From Spirodela intermedia (lineage: Eukaryota; Streptophyta; Magnoliopsida; Alismatales; Araceae): a stretch of DNA of 64,000 nucleotides. The stretch lies in contig LR746273.1 of NCBI GenBank assembly GCA_902729315.2, positions 6,174,001 through 6,238,000 of the forward strand, written 5' to 3'. Positions 63,801-64,000 of this stretch are shown here, in pieces. Position 1 is the first letter of the stretch, and each line of letters starts with the position of its first letter. Under the pieces are notes generated by a model, which ran no database searches, was not told where the DNA came from, and saw only the letters and a list, made by a program, of their open reading frames with translations. Made by a program: the position numbers and the translations under genes.

Positions 63801-64000
63801 TGTGGTGAATTATCCCTCCTTTTTGTGTTGGCACTGAGGTTTCTAGATCATTTTTTCAGCATTAGCAATGCCCCTGATAAACTTTGATCATATGCTCTTG
63901 AAAGTTATGGTTTTCATCCTGATTTATAGTTTTTATTACCCACTTATGATGTTCGTTTTCATTGCATCTATAGGTCTGGAGATTCAACCGCACGCATCTG
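57857..64000 (+). CDS. HOS15: HOS15-like LisH/WD40 co-repressor subunit (partial, 3' end outside window)
   Basis: Six exons are visible (57857-57923, 59740-59885, 60032-60413, 62585-62679, 62813-62859, 63974 onward), giving 254 residues of a protein that is usually near 600. HOS15 is the plant TBL1 homologue. It works with histone deacetylases and as a CUL4-type substrate receptor in cold, flowering and ABA responses. The LisH motif is NELNYLVFRYLQESGFTHSAF (about residues 9-29), followed by ALGYEAGINRSPVDGN and FVQKGLQYIELEANLSN. Then comes DDDFSLLQPLDLITKD and a long Lys/Glu-rich coil (about residues 95-190) typical of HOS15. The first WD40 repeat begins DVTILGGHTSEVFACAWSPTG and continues LLASGSGDSTARI at the right edge. 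Introns 1, 4 and 6 are 1.1-2.2 kb. An alternative exon 3 start at 59958 stays in frame and would add 25 residues, but family alignment favours 60032. Confidence 0.92.

Overview
This is nuclear DNA of a flowering plant. The genes have introns with canonical GT-AG borders and encode plant-specific families: a group I WRKY factor, AGO7, a DUF3598 plastid protein and HOS15. Intergenic DNA holds decayed Ty1/copia and Ty3/gypsy retrotransposons and many (CT/GA)n tracts. AGO7 and the WRKY first exon are very GC-rich, while the UXT and HOS15 genes are AT-rich. That contrast is common in monocots, so a monocot is my best guess, but I cannot name a species. I see no bacterial, organellar or CRISPR content.

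Layout. 1-3485 (minus): isopentenyl phosphate kinase, whose 3' part lies outside the window. It was rebuilt from six short exons. 3486-3942: a compact head-to-head promoter interval. 3943-6537 (+): BFA1-like DUF3598 chloroplast protein. 8864-12700 (+): group I WRKY transcription factor. 16286-21123 (+): N-myristoylated CDK-like kinase of the IBS1/At1g54610 type. 23007-26725 (+): DHHC protein S-acyltransferase. 26.7-31.8 kb: decayed retrotransposon pieces, including a gypsy gag-protease remnant. 32353-34351 (+): UXT, a prefoldin-like protein with a probable GC-AG intron. 35-39.4 kb (minus): decayed copia element. 42.1-46.4 kb (+): second copia element with two recognisable LTRs. 49156-52196 (+): ARGONAUTE7 with an intact catalytic tetrad. 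53.8-55.66 kb (+): atypical bHLH gene whose 5' part contains a degenerate minisatellite. 56.39-57.38 kb: compound tandem repeat. 57857 to the right edge (+): HOS15-like LisH/WD40 co-repressor subunit, 3' truncated by the window.

The genes do not form a pathway cluster. They are ordinary dispersed loci with roles in isoprenoid phosphate recycling, ATP synthase assembly, transcription, signalling, lipidation, ta-siRNA production and chromatin. I found no convincing undescribed multi-gene system. The points most worth checking are the W-box-rich inverted pairs in the 56.4-57.4 kb array, the four-fold CACGTG cluster and overlapping uORF at HOS15, the GC-AG intron in UXT, the exon-like minisatellite in the bHLH gene, and the AGO7 leader with a long overlapping upstream ORF.
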